Source: Allorhizocola rhizosphaerae
GTDB lineage: Bacteria; Actinomycetota; Actinomycetes; Mycobacteriales; Micromonosporaceae
Assembly: GCF_003426775.1 (NCBI RefSeq)
Contig: NZ_QJUG01000019.1
Location: 1-56,683, forward strand
Direction of reading: 5' to 3'
DNA: 56,683 nt
Part shown: piece by piece, positions 42,690 through 53,604 of the stretch
Layout: each line of letters opens with the position of its first letter
Numbering within the stretch: position 1 is the stretch's first letter
Notes under the pieces: model-generated
What the model was told of the DNA's origin: nothing
The model's input: the letters and a program-made list of their open reading frames with translations, nothing else
Databases searched by the model: none
Program-made: the position numbers and the translations under genes

Positions 42690-43007
42690 GCCGACGAATA
42701 TGAGACCACCGTGTCCGACCCGGTGGCGGTGCGCCACATCCTCACGGCGCTGGACTTCACCGAACTGGCGACAGTGGACAAGCACCGCGAGGAATACGTG
42801 TTCGTGAACGGCGGCGCCCCGGTCATCGTCGCGATCGACACGATCGACAGCCTCGGCGCATTCGTCGAGTTCGAGTTCACCGGCGAGGCAAGCAGTCCCG
42901 ATGATGCCGCCGCGCAACTCGACGCCTTCATCACGGACATTGACATGGGACTCGGCGAGCGGATCAACCGGGGGTACCCACACATGATGTTGGGCCGGGA
43001 ACACTGA
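42690..43007 (+). pseudogene. C-terminal remnant of a CYTH-domain (CyaB-like) gene
   Basis: The frame reads DEYETTVSDPVAVRHILTAL, then VDKHREEYVF, VIVAIDTIDSLGAFVEFEF, and a C-terminal helix. This is the second half of a CYTH domain of the class IV adenylate cyclase/thiamine triphosphatase type. The N-terminal ExExK strand that defines the active site is absent. The open frame continues upstream to 42543 but that part does not look like CYTH and collides with the methyltransferase start. The gene has therefore lost its 5' half, probably by a deletion or rearrangement. Confidence 0.65.
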
Positions 43008-43214
43008 CCAAGACGAAGCCACCCCGCTCGTACCTCACGGGGACGGGCGGAGCGCGTGGCTGCGGGTTAGTCGCCGTAGTGGTACGGGTTGGTCTTGCTG
43101 GAGTTGTAGACCCAGCTCGGTGAATAACCCTCTTCGCCACCTGGTTCTGGACCAAGGCGGCGGTGGTCTTCTACTGGCCATCAACCTCATCCGTGGCGGC
43201 GGCCTCGGCTGAGT

Positions 43215-43235
43215 GGTGAATGGTGAATGGTGAAT
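43215..43235. repeat. 7-bp short tandem repeat, three units
   Basis: GGTGAAT occurs three times in a row, with a partial fourth unit, five bases before the stop codon of the convergent toroid gene. The whole stretch 43008-43239 otherwise holds only short frames, including a minus-strand ending SWVYNSSKTNPYHYGD at 43067 without a start codon, so it looks like decayed sequence. Confidence 0.85.
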
Positions 43236-43239
43236 GGTG

Positions 43240-45764
<2,525 letters not shown>

Positions 45765-45774
45765 CTACCAGAAT

Positions 45775-45788
45775 TGTAACGTGTTCTA
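45775..45788. promoter_or_regulatory. KstR-type operator between choA and divergent gene
   Basis: Reading on the minus strand, TAGAACACGTTACA fits the KstR consensus TNNAACNNGTTNNA at every fixed position. The minus-strand TACAAT (45773-45778), a good -10 for choA, overlaps it. The site is about 50 bases from both divergent start codons. KstR is the TetR-type repressor of cholesterol catabolism in mycobacteria and rhodococci; no kstR gene is in this window. Confidence 0.72.
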
Positions 45789-45833
45789 ACAGAGGGCTGG
45801 TGGGCAGGCGGTCCACTTTGCTACCTTCGGCGC

Positions 45834-46880
45834 ATGATACCGACGGCGGTATGGGGTACCGGTAACGTCGGGTGTGCCGCCGTCCAAGCCGTACTTGCCC
45901 ATCCAGCGTTGGAACTCGTTGCAGTTTTGGTGCACGATCCGGCAAAGGTCGGGCGCGACTTCGCGGGCGTCACCGCGACCGACGACATCGACGCCGTGCT
46001 GGCCGCACGCCCTCGCGCGGTGGTGTATGCGGCGTCCGGCGAGATCCGCGCCGACGAGGCCATCGCGGACATCGCTCGCGCCATCCGGGCCGGAGCGGTG
46101 GTCGTCTCGCCTTCCGTGTATGCGCTTTACGACCCGCGCAGCGCGCCTGCCGAGGTGCGCGAGCCGGTTCTCGCGGCCATCGACGAGGGCGGCGGCTCGC
46201 TGTTCGTGTCCGGAGTTGACCCCGGCTGGGCCAACGATGTGCTGCCGGTCCTCATCACCGGGGTGGCCACGTCCGTCGACGTCGTGCGCTGCCAGGAGAT
46301 CTTCGACTATTCAACGTACGACCAGGAAGATTCGGTGCGCTGGCTCGTCGGGATGGGACAGCCCATGGACTACGAGCCGCCGATGCTCGCCGCAGGCGTG
46401 CCGAGCATGGTCTGGGGCGGGCAGATCCGGCTGATCGCGCGGGCACTGGGCGTTTCGCTCGACGGCGTGCGCGAGACCGTGGACCGGCGCGCGCTGCAAA
46501 CCACGGTCAGCACCAAGACGATGGGCGAGTTCGAGGCGGGCACACAGGGCGCGATCCGCTTCGAGGTGCAGGGAATCATCGGCGGCGCTGCGCGCATCGT
46601 CATCGAGCACGTGACCCGCATCCACCCATCGTGCGCGCCCGACTGGCCCGCACCGCCCGATGGCATTGGCGCACACCGGGTTGTCATCGAGGGCAGCCCA
46701 CGCATCGAGGTCACGATCGAGGCCCGCGACGAGGATGGCAACCCGTCGGCGGGCGGCAACGCGACCGCCGTGGGCCGCCTCGTCAACGCGATCGACTGGC
46801 TCCTGACCGCGCCACCCGGGCTCTACGACGCGCTCGACGTCCCCCTGCGCCCCGGCACACTTGGAAGGAAGCGGCCATGA
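45834..46880 (+). CDS. NAD(P)-binding protein, dihydrodipicolinate reductase/amine dehydrogenase-like
   Basis: A 348-residue protein with an N-terminal Rossmann fold. AVWGTGNVGCAAVQA at residues 5-19 is the nucleotide loop, followed by DDIDAVLAARPRAVVYA and a C-terminal mixed domain. It resembles the dihydrodipicolinate reductase N-terminal superfamily, including 2,4-diaminopentanoate dehydrogenase-like proteins of unknown substrate. It is divergent from cholesterol oxidase with a KstR-type site between, and overlaps the next gene by ATGA, so a place in steroid catabolism is suggested but not shown. Confidence 0.78.
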   Translation: MIPTAVWGTGNVGCAAVQAVLAHPALELVAVLVHDPAKVGRDFAGVTATDDIDAVLAARPRAVVYAASGEIRADEAIADIARAIRAGAVVVSPSVYALYDPRSAPAEVREPVLAAIDEGGGSLFVSGVDPGWANDVLPVLITGVATSVDVVRCQEIFDYSTYDQEDSVRWLVGMGQPMDYEPPMLAAGVPSMVWGGQIRLIARALGVSLDGVRETVDRRALQTTVSTKTMGEFEAGTQGAIRFEVQGIIGGAARIVIEHVTRIHPSCAPDWPAPPDGIGAHRVVIEGSPRIEVTIEARDEDGNPSAGGNATAVGRLVNAIDWLLTAPPGLYDALDVPLRPGTLGRKRP

Positions 46881-47353
46881 ACATCGACATCCCTCCCGGC
46901 AAGGACCCGATCGCCTATGTGTGGGGCGAGATGGTTCCCGGCATCGGGGTCGCCGCGTCGGCCTTTTCCCTTTCCGTGTACCAGTATTCGACCCTGGGGC
47001 TGCGCGAGTTCGAGGCCGCGCGGCTACGCGTCGCGCAGATCAATGGCTGCCTGTTCTGCCTCGACTGGCGGACCGATCGCGACGGGCAGAAGGTCGAGGA
47101 GGAGTTCGCCGACGCTGTCGAGCAGTGGCGCACGACGGACGCCTTCGACGAGCGCACCCGACTGGCCGCCGAATACGCCGAGCGGTACGCGCTGGACCAT
47201 CACGGGCTCGATGAGGAGTTCTGGGGCCGGATGAGCGCGCACTACAGCCAGCTGGAGATCGTGGAGCTGAGCATGTGCATCGGCTCGTGGCTCGCGTTCG
47301 GGCGGCTCAACCATGTGCTGGGGTTGGACACGCAGTGCGTGCTGCGGTATTGA
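46877..47353 (+). CDS. AhpD-like/carboxymuconolactone decarboxylase family protein
   Basis: A 158-residue all-helical protein. The redox-type motif NGCLFCLDWR carries a CxxC near residue 55, as in AhpD-like members, followed by the usual ERTRLAAEYAERYALDHHG helix. A late acidic/His pair is less clear. Its ATG overlaps the preceding stop. Function may be peroxide reduction or an accessory to its dehydrogenase partner; this gene pair is recurrent in actinobacteria. Confidence 0.82.
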   Translation: MNIDIPPGKDPIAYVWGEMVPGIGVAASAFSLSVYQYSTLGLREFEAARLRVAQINGCLFCLDWRTDRDGQKVEEEFADAVEQWRTTDAFDERTRLAAEYAERYALDHHGLDEEFWGRMSAHYSQLEIVELSMCIGSWLAFGRLNHVLGLDTQCVLRY

Positions 47354-47359
47354 AGCAGG

Positions 47360-48106
47360 GTGTCCAATCAGGAGAAGGATTTGAGCCGTTACGAGGCACG
47401 GCTGCAGGATCTGGTGGAGGGAAGGACCGACCCGGAGGCCTGGCTGGCCTGGTGGGACGAGCACGAGCAGGAGGTCCGGCAGCTGTGCTCGCCCGGTGTC
47501 TTCCTGCGGCTCAAGCCCGGCCACCGCAGCGACGACCCGAACCGTTCGGCGCTGTCGAGCCAGCAGGCGGCGTGCCACGTGCTGGACCGGCTCGGTGTGG
47601 CATATCAGCGGTCCGACCGCTATCAGGTGGCAGCGGACGAGGCGTTCGCGCGCTTCGTGCGTGAGCAGGAGGCCGCCGAGCGGGCCAGGGCGCAGCGGTT
47701 CAAGCCCGTCATCGCCGGTCTGGCCGGCCACTTTCCCCGGTTCGCGCGGTTCCTCCGGTCCAATCTGGAGCAGGTCGACGAGTGCGAGCCGGGCATCGAC
47801 GAGCCCGCGATCGCCGAGCTGGAGCAAGCGGCGGGCTCGCGTTTTCCGGACGACTACCGGGCTTTCCTGAGGTGCTGCCGTGAGCTGACGATAGGCGACA
47901 CGCTGCAGTTGACCGCCATCCACCCGTTTGCTCACCCGTTCCGGGCGCGCAGCGTGGCCATTGCGGAGTATTGGCTGGAGGCCGACGGGGACCAGGCATT
48001 GCTCGACGGTGAAGGGGTTTTCTACTACGCCCATTCGGTTCCGGCGGTCCGCCCGCTGGCCAAGACCTTCACCGCCTGGCTCGAGACCCTTCCGCGCACT
48101 CTCTGA
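47360..48106 (+). CDS. SMI1/KNR4 (SUKH) family protein
   Basis: A 248-residue cytoplasmic protein. The C-terminal half is a SUKH-type domain: DEPAIAELEQAAGSRFPDDY, RAFLRCC and an acidic LEADGDQALLDGEG strand. The N-terminal 110 residues are helical and unassigned. SUKH proteins often serve as immunity proteins to contact-dependent or polymorphic toxins, but no toxin gene is present here, so it may be an orphan or a housekeeping member. It starts at GTG 47360, six bases after the AhpD-like gene. Confidence 0.75.
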   Translation: MSNQEKDLSRYEARLQDLVEGRTDPEAWLAWWDEHEQEVRQLCSPGVFLRLKPGHRSDDPNRSALSSQQAACHVLDRLGVAYQRSDRYQVAADEAFARFVREQEAAERARAQRFKPVIAGLAGHFPRFARFLRSNLEQVDECEPGIDEPAIAELEQAAGSRFPDDYRAFLRCCRELTIGDTLQLTAIHPFAHPFRARSVAIAEYWLEADGDQALLDGEGVFYYAHSVPAVRPLAKTFTAWLETLPRTL

Positions 48107-48523
48107 TCACCGCATGGCTGCCCGCGTGTAGTACTCGTACAGTCCGTCGAAGATGGGGCCGGAGATCTCCAGCACCCGGTTGTCGTCGCAAACCATGGAC
48201 AGCCCCCGCAACACGACGTCGAGTCCCGGCGCCTCCGGGGCGTGGTAGCGCTCATCGTCGAGGTCGGCCTCGTGCACGATCTCGGCGATGCGCCACAGCG
48301 CGGGATCGTCAAAACCCTTGCGCCGCAGGATGGTTTCGAAGGTGCAGTCGCCGCCGTGATGCGCCAGGTCCACCCCTGGGATGTCGAACGGTGTCGCGTC
48401 GGGCGGCACGTCGCCGGGGTCCTTGACGAAGACGAACTCGGCCGCGGCGTCCAGACGACGGCGGATCAGCCAGGCGCAGGCGGCCCGGTCGATGTGGATG
48501 TTGGCACGCGTTGCCCACTTCAT
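48107..48523 (-). CDS. chromate resistance protein ChrB, C-terminal-domain protein
   Basis: A 138-residue protein matching the ChrB C-terminal domain: HIDRAACAWLIRRRLD, AEFVFVKDPGD, FDIPGVDLAHHGGDCTFETI and the late HEADLDDERYHAPEAPG. Conserved Cys, His and Asp suggest metal or oxyanion binding. Its ATG overlaps the stop of the N-terminal-domain gene, so the two halves of ChrB are separate, coupled polypeptides, as known in Arthrobacter chr loci. Confidence 0.88.
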   Translation of the reverse strand: MKWATRANIHIDRAACAWLIRRRLDAAAEFVFVKDPGDVPPDATPFDIPGVDLAHHGGDCTFETILRRKGFDDPALWRIAEIVHEADLDDERYHAPEAPGLDVVLRGLSMVCDDNRVLEISGPIFDGLYEYYTRAAMR

Positions 48524-48975
48524 TCGTCAACTATCGCAGCCACCGCGTCGTGGGCCAGCCCTCGCTCCGGCGTCGGGAAGTAGTCGCGCCTGCCGACCCG
48601 ATGCAGCTCGGCTCGCAGGCGTTTCTTCGCCGCGCGGCGGGCCGCCGCGCCCAGCCCACCCGTCTGTTCGGCCTCCTGCCGGATCGCGTCGTACTCGGCG
48701 GCACGGGCGGCCTTCAGCTCCTCGGCGAGCTCGCGGCCGATCGCCACCGTGCCGGGCCGGGCAAGCCACGTCGTCGCGGTGCCACCGGCCTCGACGATCT
48801 CGGCGGCCAGCCATTCCAGCTGCTCCCGAGTGTGCGCGTCATCGGGCAGCGCGACCAGGCCGTCGTTGAGCTGTGCCACGCCCAGCCGTTTGAGCTTGCG
48901 CCAGGTCGCGATCCGGGGGGTCGACGGCTCCCGCGGCAGCCGGTACGACAGCAGGACCCATTCGCCAGGCACCAC
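48520..48975 (-). CDS. ChrB N-terminal-domain protein
   Basis: A 151-residue protein of the ChrB N-terminal type: WVLLSYRLPREPSTPRIATW, then RKLKRLGVAQLNDGLVALPD, and a basic helical C-terminal part (AAKKRLRAEL). In full-length ChrB this part is thought to sense chromate and regulate the chr operon. The start is GTG 48975. It is divergent from the LMW-phosphatase-like/ChrA operon across 101 bases that hold an 18-bp palindrome, so it is a candidate regulator. Confidence 0.86.
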   Translation of the reverse strand: MVPGEWVLLSYRLPREPSTPRIATWRKLKRLGVAQLNDGLVALPDDAHTREQLEWLAAEIVEAGGTATTWLARPGTVAIGRELAEELKAARAAEYDAIRQEAEQTGGLGAAARRAAKKRLRAELHRVGRRDYFPTPERGLAHDAVAAIVDE

Positions 48976-49051
48976 CGGATCGTAGCGGCCGGCGCGACCT
49001 GCACGAGGCGGGCGAGCGCAGCGGGCGCCGCATCGCCACCTTCCCTTGTTG

Positions 49052-49069
49052 ATGTAACCGTGGTTACAT
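49052..49069. promoter_or_regulatory. palindromic operator of the chromate operon
   Basis: ATGTAACC-GT-GGTTACAT has perfect 8-bp arms, seven bases before the next start codon. The embedded TACATT (49065-49070) is a plausible -10, implying a leaderless transcript starting at ATG 49077. A protein bound here would block that promoter; the split ChrB encoded divergently is the local candidate. Confidence 0.72.
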
Positions 49070-49076
49070 TACACGC

Positions 49077-49421
49077 ATGCTGGTCGTCTTCGTCTGCCTG
49101 CACGGAGCGGGCAAGAGCCGGGTCGCCGCCGCGCTGTTCAACGCCGCGGCCCCGCCTGGGTGGCGTGCCACCTCGGCGGGGGTCACACCACAGGACGCGC
49201 CGTCGCCGCATCCCGCATCGCTGTTGGCCGGCACGGCCGCGGCCCGATGGGTCGATGACTCCATGCCGCGGGCCATGCTGGACACTCCCGCCGACCTCAC
49301 CGTCGCCATCGACTGCGCCACCCCCGCCGACCGCCGATGGGACCTCGAACACGAGTGGCCCGACCCACGCGTGGCCGACGAACTGCGCACCCTCACCGCC
49401 GAGCTGGCGCGCGGACTGTGA
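49077..49421 (+). CDS. LMW-phosphatase/arsenate-reductase-like protein with altered P-loop
   Basis: A 114-residue protein with the LMW tyrosine phosphatase/ArsC fold. The N-terminal strand VVFVCLHGAGKSRVAAALFN is the phosphate loop: nucleophile Cys8 is kept, but the usual CxxxxxR has Lys at the Arg position (Cys8 to Lys14). ATSAGVTPQD and a late WPDPRV complete the family pattern. The DP acid motif is WPDP. It overlaps chrA by GTGA, so it probably serves chromate or a similar oxyanion. Confidence 0.78.
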   Translation: MLVVFVCLHGAGKSRVAAALFNAAAPPGWRATSAGVTPQDAPSPHPASLLAGTAAARWVDDSMPRAMLDTPADLTVAIDCATPADRRWDLEHEWPDPRVADELRTLTAELARGL

Positions 49422-50671
49422 GCGACATCCCGTTCCGCGAGGCGGTGCGCACGTGGTTTCTCATCTCCCTGCAGACCTTCGGCGGCCCGGCCGGACAGAT
49501 CGCCGTCATGCAGCACATCCTGGTCGACACCAAACGATGGATCGACCAGAAGCGGTTCCTGCACGCGTTGAACTACTGCATGCTGCTTCCCGGACCCGAG
49601 GCGCAGCAGCTGGCGATCTACATTGGATGGTTGCTGCACGGAACCCGTGGCGGGCTGGTAGCCGGGATCCTGTTCGTCATTCCCGGAGTCGTGGCGCTGC
49701 TCGGCCTGTCCGTGGTCTACGTGCTTTACGGCGACACCGCGATGGTCACCGCGCTCTTCGCCGGCCTGGCCCCCGCTGTGCTGGCCATCGTCGCCCACGC
49801 TGTCTGGCGCGTCGGGCGGCGCTCACTGAAGCAGCCGGCCCAGATCGCCATCGCGTCCGCCGCGTTTGTCTGCCTTGCCTTTTTGGGGGTACCGTTCCCG
49901 GCCGTCATCGCCGTGGCGGCCCTCGCCGGATGGGTGTTCCTGCGCCGCCACACCTCCATCCCCGAGGACGAAGACGTCGCCCCGCCGCCACCCCGCTGGA
50001 GCCGGTCGGCGGCGATCGTCGTGATCGGACTCGCGCTGTGGGCGGCACCCGTCTTGGCGGTCGTCCTGTTCACCGGTTGGGGCAGCACACTTTCGCAACA
50101 GGGCCTGTTCTTCTCCGGCACCGCGCTCGTCACCTTCGGCGGCGCCTACGCGGTGCTCGCCTACGTCGCGCAGCGCGCGGTCGAAACCTACGCCTGGGTC
50201 ACGCCCGACGAGATGGTCCGCGGTCTCGGGCTCGCCGAAACCACACCCGGTCCGCTCATCATGGTCGTGCAGTTCGTCGCGTTCCTCGGCGCCTACCGCG
50301 ATCCCGGCGGGCTCGACCCTTGGGCCGCGGCCGTCATCGGCTCGCTGCTGACCACGTGGGTCACCTTCGTGCCCTGCTTCATGTTCATCTTCCTCGGTGC
50401 GCCCTACGTCGAACGCCTGCGCCGCAACCGGTCACTGTCGGCGGCACTCACCGGCATCACCGCCGCAGTCGTCGGCGTCATCGCCAATCTCGCCGTCTAC
50501 TTCGCCGCCCACACCCTGTTCGCCGACGGTTCCGTGCGCTGGTTTTCCGTTGGTATCGCCGTGCTCGCGGCCATCATGCTGTTCGCCCTGCGATGGGGCG
50601 TGCTGCGCACGCTCGGCGTGTGCGCGCTGGTGGGCGTCCTGCCGACGATCGTTGCCCATTTGTGGGGATAA
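49418..50671 (+). CDS. chrA: chromate transporter ChrA
   Basis: A 417-residue long-form CHR transporter with two homologous halves. The first half has FGGPAGQIAVMQ and LLPGPEAQQLAIYIGW. The second has FGGAYAVLAYV and ETTPGPLIMVVQFVAFLG. About eleven helices are visible. It exports chromate using the membrane potential. GTG 49418 overlaps the preceding stop. It converges with the APH gene, 13 bases apart. Confidence 0.95.
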   Translation: MSDIPFREAVRTWFLISLQTFGGPAGQIAVMQHILVDTKRWIDQKRFLHALNYCMLLPGPEAQQLAIYIGWLLHGTRGGLVAGILFVIPGVVALLGLSVVYVLYGDTAMVTALFAGLAPAVLAIVAHAVWRVGRRSLKQPAQIAIASAAFVCLAFLGVPFPAVIAVAALAGWVFLRRHTSIPEDEDVAPPPPRWSRSAAIVVIGLALWAAPVLAVVLFTGWGSTLSQQGLFFSGTALVTFGGAYAVLAYVAQRAVETYAWVTPDEMVRGLGLAETTPGPLIMVVQFVAFLGAYRDPGGLDPWAAAVIGSLLTTWVTFVPCFMFIFLGAPYVERLRRNRSLSAALTGITAAVVGVIANLAVYFAAHTLFADGSVRWFSVGIAVLAAIMLFALRWGVLRTLGVCALVGVLPTIVAHLWG

Positions 50672-50684
50672 CGCCTTCGACAGT

Positions 50685-51611
50685 TTATGGCTGTGCGACG
50701 AGTTGGCTGATCCGCCGCGTGCGGCGGATCACGGCCGGGTGGTCCGGCGGGCGGTTGAGCGGGCCGAGCCAGCGGCAGAGTTGGCGCAGCGCGAGCAGGA
50801 TCGCGCTGCGCCGGATGGACTCCAGGTGATCGGCTGGCAGGGGCTGCACCCGTTGATAGCCGGTCAGCAGAGCGGGCAACCAGGCGGCTTGGTCGTGCAG
50901 GTAAAAGTGGCCCAGGTCGAACAGGCGCTCCGCCCCACGGATCTCGCTGAAGTCGATGAGGCCGGTGTAGCGGCCGTCGGCGCAGAAGATCTGGGTGAGA
51001 TCGAAGTCGCCGTGCGTCAGCAGCGCCGGCGCGTATGGCTGGTGGCGCTCGTGTTCGATGCGGACCTCGATGGCGTCGAGGACCGGCGTGGCGAAAAGCG
51101 ACGCCAGCGGGCCGGGCCAGGGCGATGGCAGGTAGGAGGTGGCAAACTCCGCATAGCTGGGGTATTCGGCGTGCAGCGGCCAGCGGCGCCCACGCCGTCG
51201 CACCCAACCGAATCCGTCCACCGGTTGCTGGTTGAGCACCGCGAGGTCGGCCCCGGCCGCCTCGACGACGGCAGCGTCGATCGTGGGTGTCTCGGCCAGC
51301 GAGGTGCCAGGGACCTCGGTCGTGATCATCGTGGAGCGGCCGATGCCGGCGTTGAACGGCTCGACATGGATGGGCTCGGCGACCCGCACACCGAGGTCGC
51401 GGAGCCGCTGGTGTAGCTCCGCATCGGTTTGCAGATTGTCGTCGGGCTCCTCGGCGATGCGCAGATAGAAGGTTTCCGGTCCGTGCAGGACCCGATAGAC
51501 CTGCGCGGACACCCCGTCGAGCGTGCGTTGCCAGGTCACCGAGGTGCCGAAGACCTGCTGCAATAGGGCATCGACAGCGGTGGCGTCGACGTCTGGCTTA
51601 CGGACCACCAA
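50685..51611 (-). CDS. aminoglycoside phosphotransferase-family kinase
   Basis: A 308-residue APH/choline-kinase fold protein. The catalytic loop reads THGDFDLTQIF (Brenner motif HGD kept; the Asn usually found four residues later is replaced) and the metal Asp lies in GLIDFSEIRG. An N-terminal beta lobe contains VSAQVYRV and FYLRIAEE. The substrate is unknown; many such proteins phosphorylate metabolites and not drugs. GTG 51611 or an adjacent start. Copy C of the interspersed element lies 18 bases upstream. Confidence 0.8.
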   Translation of the reverse strand: MVVRKPDVDATAVDALLQQVFGTSVTWQRTLDGVSAQVYRVLHGPETFYLRIAEEPDDNLQTDAELHQRLRDLGVRVAEPIHVEPFNAGIGRSTMITTEVPGTSLAETPTIDAAVVEAAGADLAVLNQQPVDGFGWVRRRGRRWPLHAEYPSYAEFATSYLPSPWPGPLASLFATPVLDAIEVRIEHERHQPYAPALLTHGDFDLTQIFCADGRYTGLIDFSEIRGAERLFDLGHFYLHDQAAWLPALLTGYQRVQPLPADHLESIRRSAILLALRQLCRWLGPLNRPPDHPAVIRRTRRISQLVAQP

Positions 51612-51628
51612 AACTCCTCCACCTACGG

Positions 51629-51688
51629 GCCGAGCATGAACTTACGTCCATGTTCGACGGCGTGTCGCCGCATTAACTTCATGGTCAA
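51629..51688 (-). repeat. 60-bp interspersed element, copy C
   Basis: On the minus strand it begins TTGACCATGAAGTTAATG and ends CATGCTCGGC. It is the most symmetric copy: outer arms CATGAACTTA and TAACTTCATG pair except for one base, and an inner GGCG-TGT-CGCC hairpin sits at its centre. It lies between the permease stop (51743) and the APH start (51611). Confidence 0.85.
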
Positions 51689-51742
51689 CGCGAAGTGGGG
51701 CGCCCCTTGAGGAACGCCCCACGCATAGGAGAGCAGTCTTGC

Positions 51743-52603
51743 CTATCCCTTGACCGCGCCCTGCAGGCCCCCGACGATCCGCCGCTCGGCGAGCGTGAAG
51801 AACAGCAGAGCGGGCAACATCGCCAGCGAGGTGAAGGCGAGGATTCCAGCGGTGTCGGAGGTGTACTGCGTCGAGAAGTTCTGCACGCCCAGCGGCAGCG
51901 TGTGCAGATTGGCGTCATTGAGCACGAGCAGCGGCAACAGGAATGCGTTCCAGCTCGTCACGAAAGCGAGCACACCGACGGTGACGAGCGCCGGCCCCGA
52001 CAGCGGCAACAGGATGCGCCAGAAGAAGCCGAGCCGGCTACTGCCGTCGATGTATGCCGCGTCCTCCAGCTCAGTCGGGATGGCGAGCAGAAACGGACGC
52101 AGGATCACGATCGTGACCGGCAACTGGAAGGCGACCTGGGGGAGGATCACGGCGTAGTACGAGTTGATCAGATCCATGTCGCGCAGCATGAGATACAGCG
52201 GCAGGATCGCCGCGCCCGCCGGGAAAAGCAGGCCCAGGGTGAAAAACGTGTAGAGCACTTCCCGGCCGCGGAAGGTGTAGCGGGCGAGCACGAACGCGGC
52301 GCACACACCCAGGGCGATCACGCAGAGCGTGGTGCCGAGGGCGATCACCGCGCTGTTCAGCGCCTGCGCCCAGAACCGCCCCTGGGACAGCACCCTTCCG
52401 TAGGTGCTCGGGACCCATGGGTCGGGCAGCCCGGCCGGGTCCGCGTTGAGCTGGGCGGTGTCGCGGAAGCCGCCGAGAACCACATACAGCACCGGCACGA
52501 TCGACACGGCCGCGATGGCAAGCGCCAGCGCGTAGGTGAGCGGACTGCTCCAATGCACCGGACGGCGCCTTTTCGACGCGGAAAGGACTTCGGTCGCGGA
52601 CAT
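51743..52603 (-). CDS. sugar ABC permease, MalG type (second importer)
   Basis: A 286-residue permease with six helices and the EAA loop EDAAYIDGSSRLGFFWRILL near residue 190. ATG 52603 (MSATEVLSAS) is used; the long upstream frame lies inside the preceding gene. It is the last gene of the second three-gene importer, two bases after the MalF-type permease. As in the first importer, no ATPase is encoded. Confidence 0.92.
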   Translation of the reverse strand: MSATEVLSASKRRRPVHWSSPLTYALALAIAAVSIVPVLYVVLGGFRDTAQLNADPAGLPDPWVPSTYGRVLSQGRFWAQALNSAVIALGTTLCVIALGVCAAFVLARYTFRGREVLYTFFTLGLLFPAGAAILPLYLMLRDMDLINSYYAVILPQVAFQLPVTIVILRPFLLAIPTELEDAAYIDGSSRLGFFWRILLPLSGPALVTVGVLAFVTSWNAFLLPLLVLNDANLHTLPLGVQNFSTQYTSDTAGILAFTSLAMLPALLFFTLAERRIVGGLQGAVKG

Positions 52604-52605
52604 TT

Positions 52606-53604
52606 TCAGCCCACCCTCCCCGTTAGCGCTCCCTGAATGTCGCGGCGTAGGACGAAGCGCTGGAACACCAGCGCCGCGACGAACGATATGACAAACAGGA
52701 TCACCGCCACGGCATTGCCGTAACCCCACAGCCGGGCGAAGAAGCCGTTGTCCACCATGTAGGTGGCCATGGTGTTGGCGGCGCCGAGCGACCGGGTCGA
52801 AGGCGCGGCGACCACCCAGATGACGTCGAAGACCTGTAGCGAACCGATCACCGACAGGAACATCCAGATCCGGATCGTCGGCCCCAGCAGGGGCAAAGTG
52901 ATGTGCCGCTGGATTTGCCACCAGCTCGCGCCGTCGATCGCGGCCGCCTCGGTCAGCTCATGGGGCACATTGGACAGTCCGGCGAGGAACAGGATGATGG
53001 CGAACCCAACGTATTTCCACGTGAGGATGAACAGCAGTGTCCAGATGATGACCGGGAGGTCGGAGAGCCACCCCTGCACCAGGTTGCCCAGCCCGAGCGA
53101 CTTCAGCAGCGCGTCGGCGCTGCCGTCACGCGTCAGGATGAGCCGCCACATGATGCCGACGGTGACCTCGGCGAGCACATATGGGACGAACATCAGGAGC
53201 CGGAAGAACGCACGGCCCCGGAAACGGCGGTTGAGCAGCAGCGCGACACCGATGGCGATCGGGCCCTGCACCAGCAGCGACCCGACGACGATGATGAGGT
53301 TGTTCCACAGCGCGTCGCGGAAGATCGGGTCTTCGAAGGCGACCAGATAATTGCGCCATCCGACGAACTCGGTGGGTGGCCCGACGCCACGCCACCGGTA
53401 GAGGCTGTAGTAGACCGCGAAGCCCATCGGCACCAGAACGAACATCGTGTAGACGACGATCGCGGGCGTGGTCAGCCCGATGATCTCGTACCACTTGCGC
53501 CGGGTGCGAGCGGCGCGGCTGGAGGAACCGTTTGCGGACCGGTGCCCCGCCAACCGCGCACCGGCGCGGTTGGCGGAGCCCAGCGACTGGCTGGTCTGGG
53601 TCAT
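52606..53604 (-). CDS. sugar ABC permease, MalF type (second importer)
   Basis: A 332-residue permease. A basic Ser/Arg-rich cytoplasmic N-terminus of about 40 residues precedes six helices. The EAA loop is TEAAAIDGASWWQIQRHITL near residue 220. It overlaps the binding-protein stop (ATGA) and is followed by the MalG-type gene, so all three proteins are made together. Confidence 0.92.
   Translation of the reverse strand: MTQTSQSLGSANRAGARLAGHRSANGSSSRAARTRRKWYEIIGLTTPAIVVYTMFVLVPMGFAVYYSLYRWRGVGPPTEFVGWRNYLVAFEDPIFRDALWNNLIIVVGSLLVQGPIAIGVALLLNRRFRGRAFFRLLMFVPYVLAEVTVGIMWRLILTRDGSADALLKSLGLGNLVQGWLSDLPVIIWTLLFILTWKYVGFAIILFLAGLSNVPHELTEAAAIDGASWWQIQRHITLPLLGPTIRIWMFLSVIGSLQVFDVIWVVAAPSTRSLGAANTMATYMVDNGFFARLWGYGNAVAVILFVISFVAALVFQRFVLRRDIQGALTGRVG

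Noticed and set aside
48107..48975. A frameshifted single chrB gene
   Set aside because: Each half has its own start, the ATGA overlap is clean, and separate ChrB N- and C-terminal genes are known in Arthrobacter.
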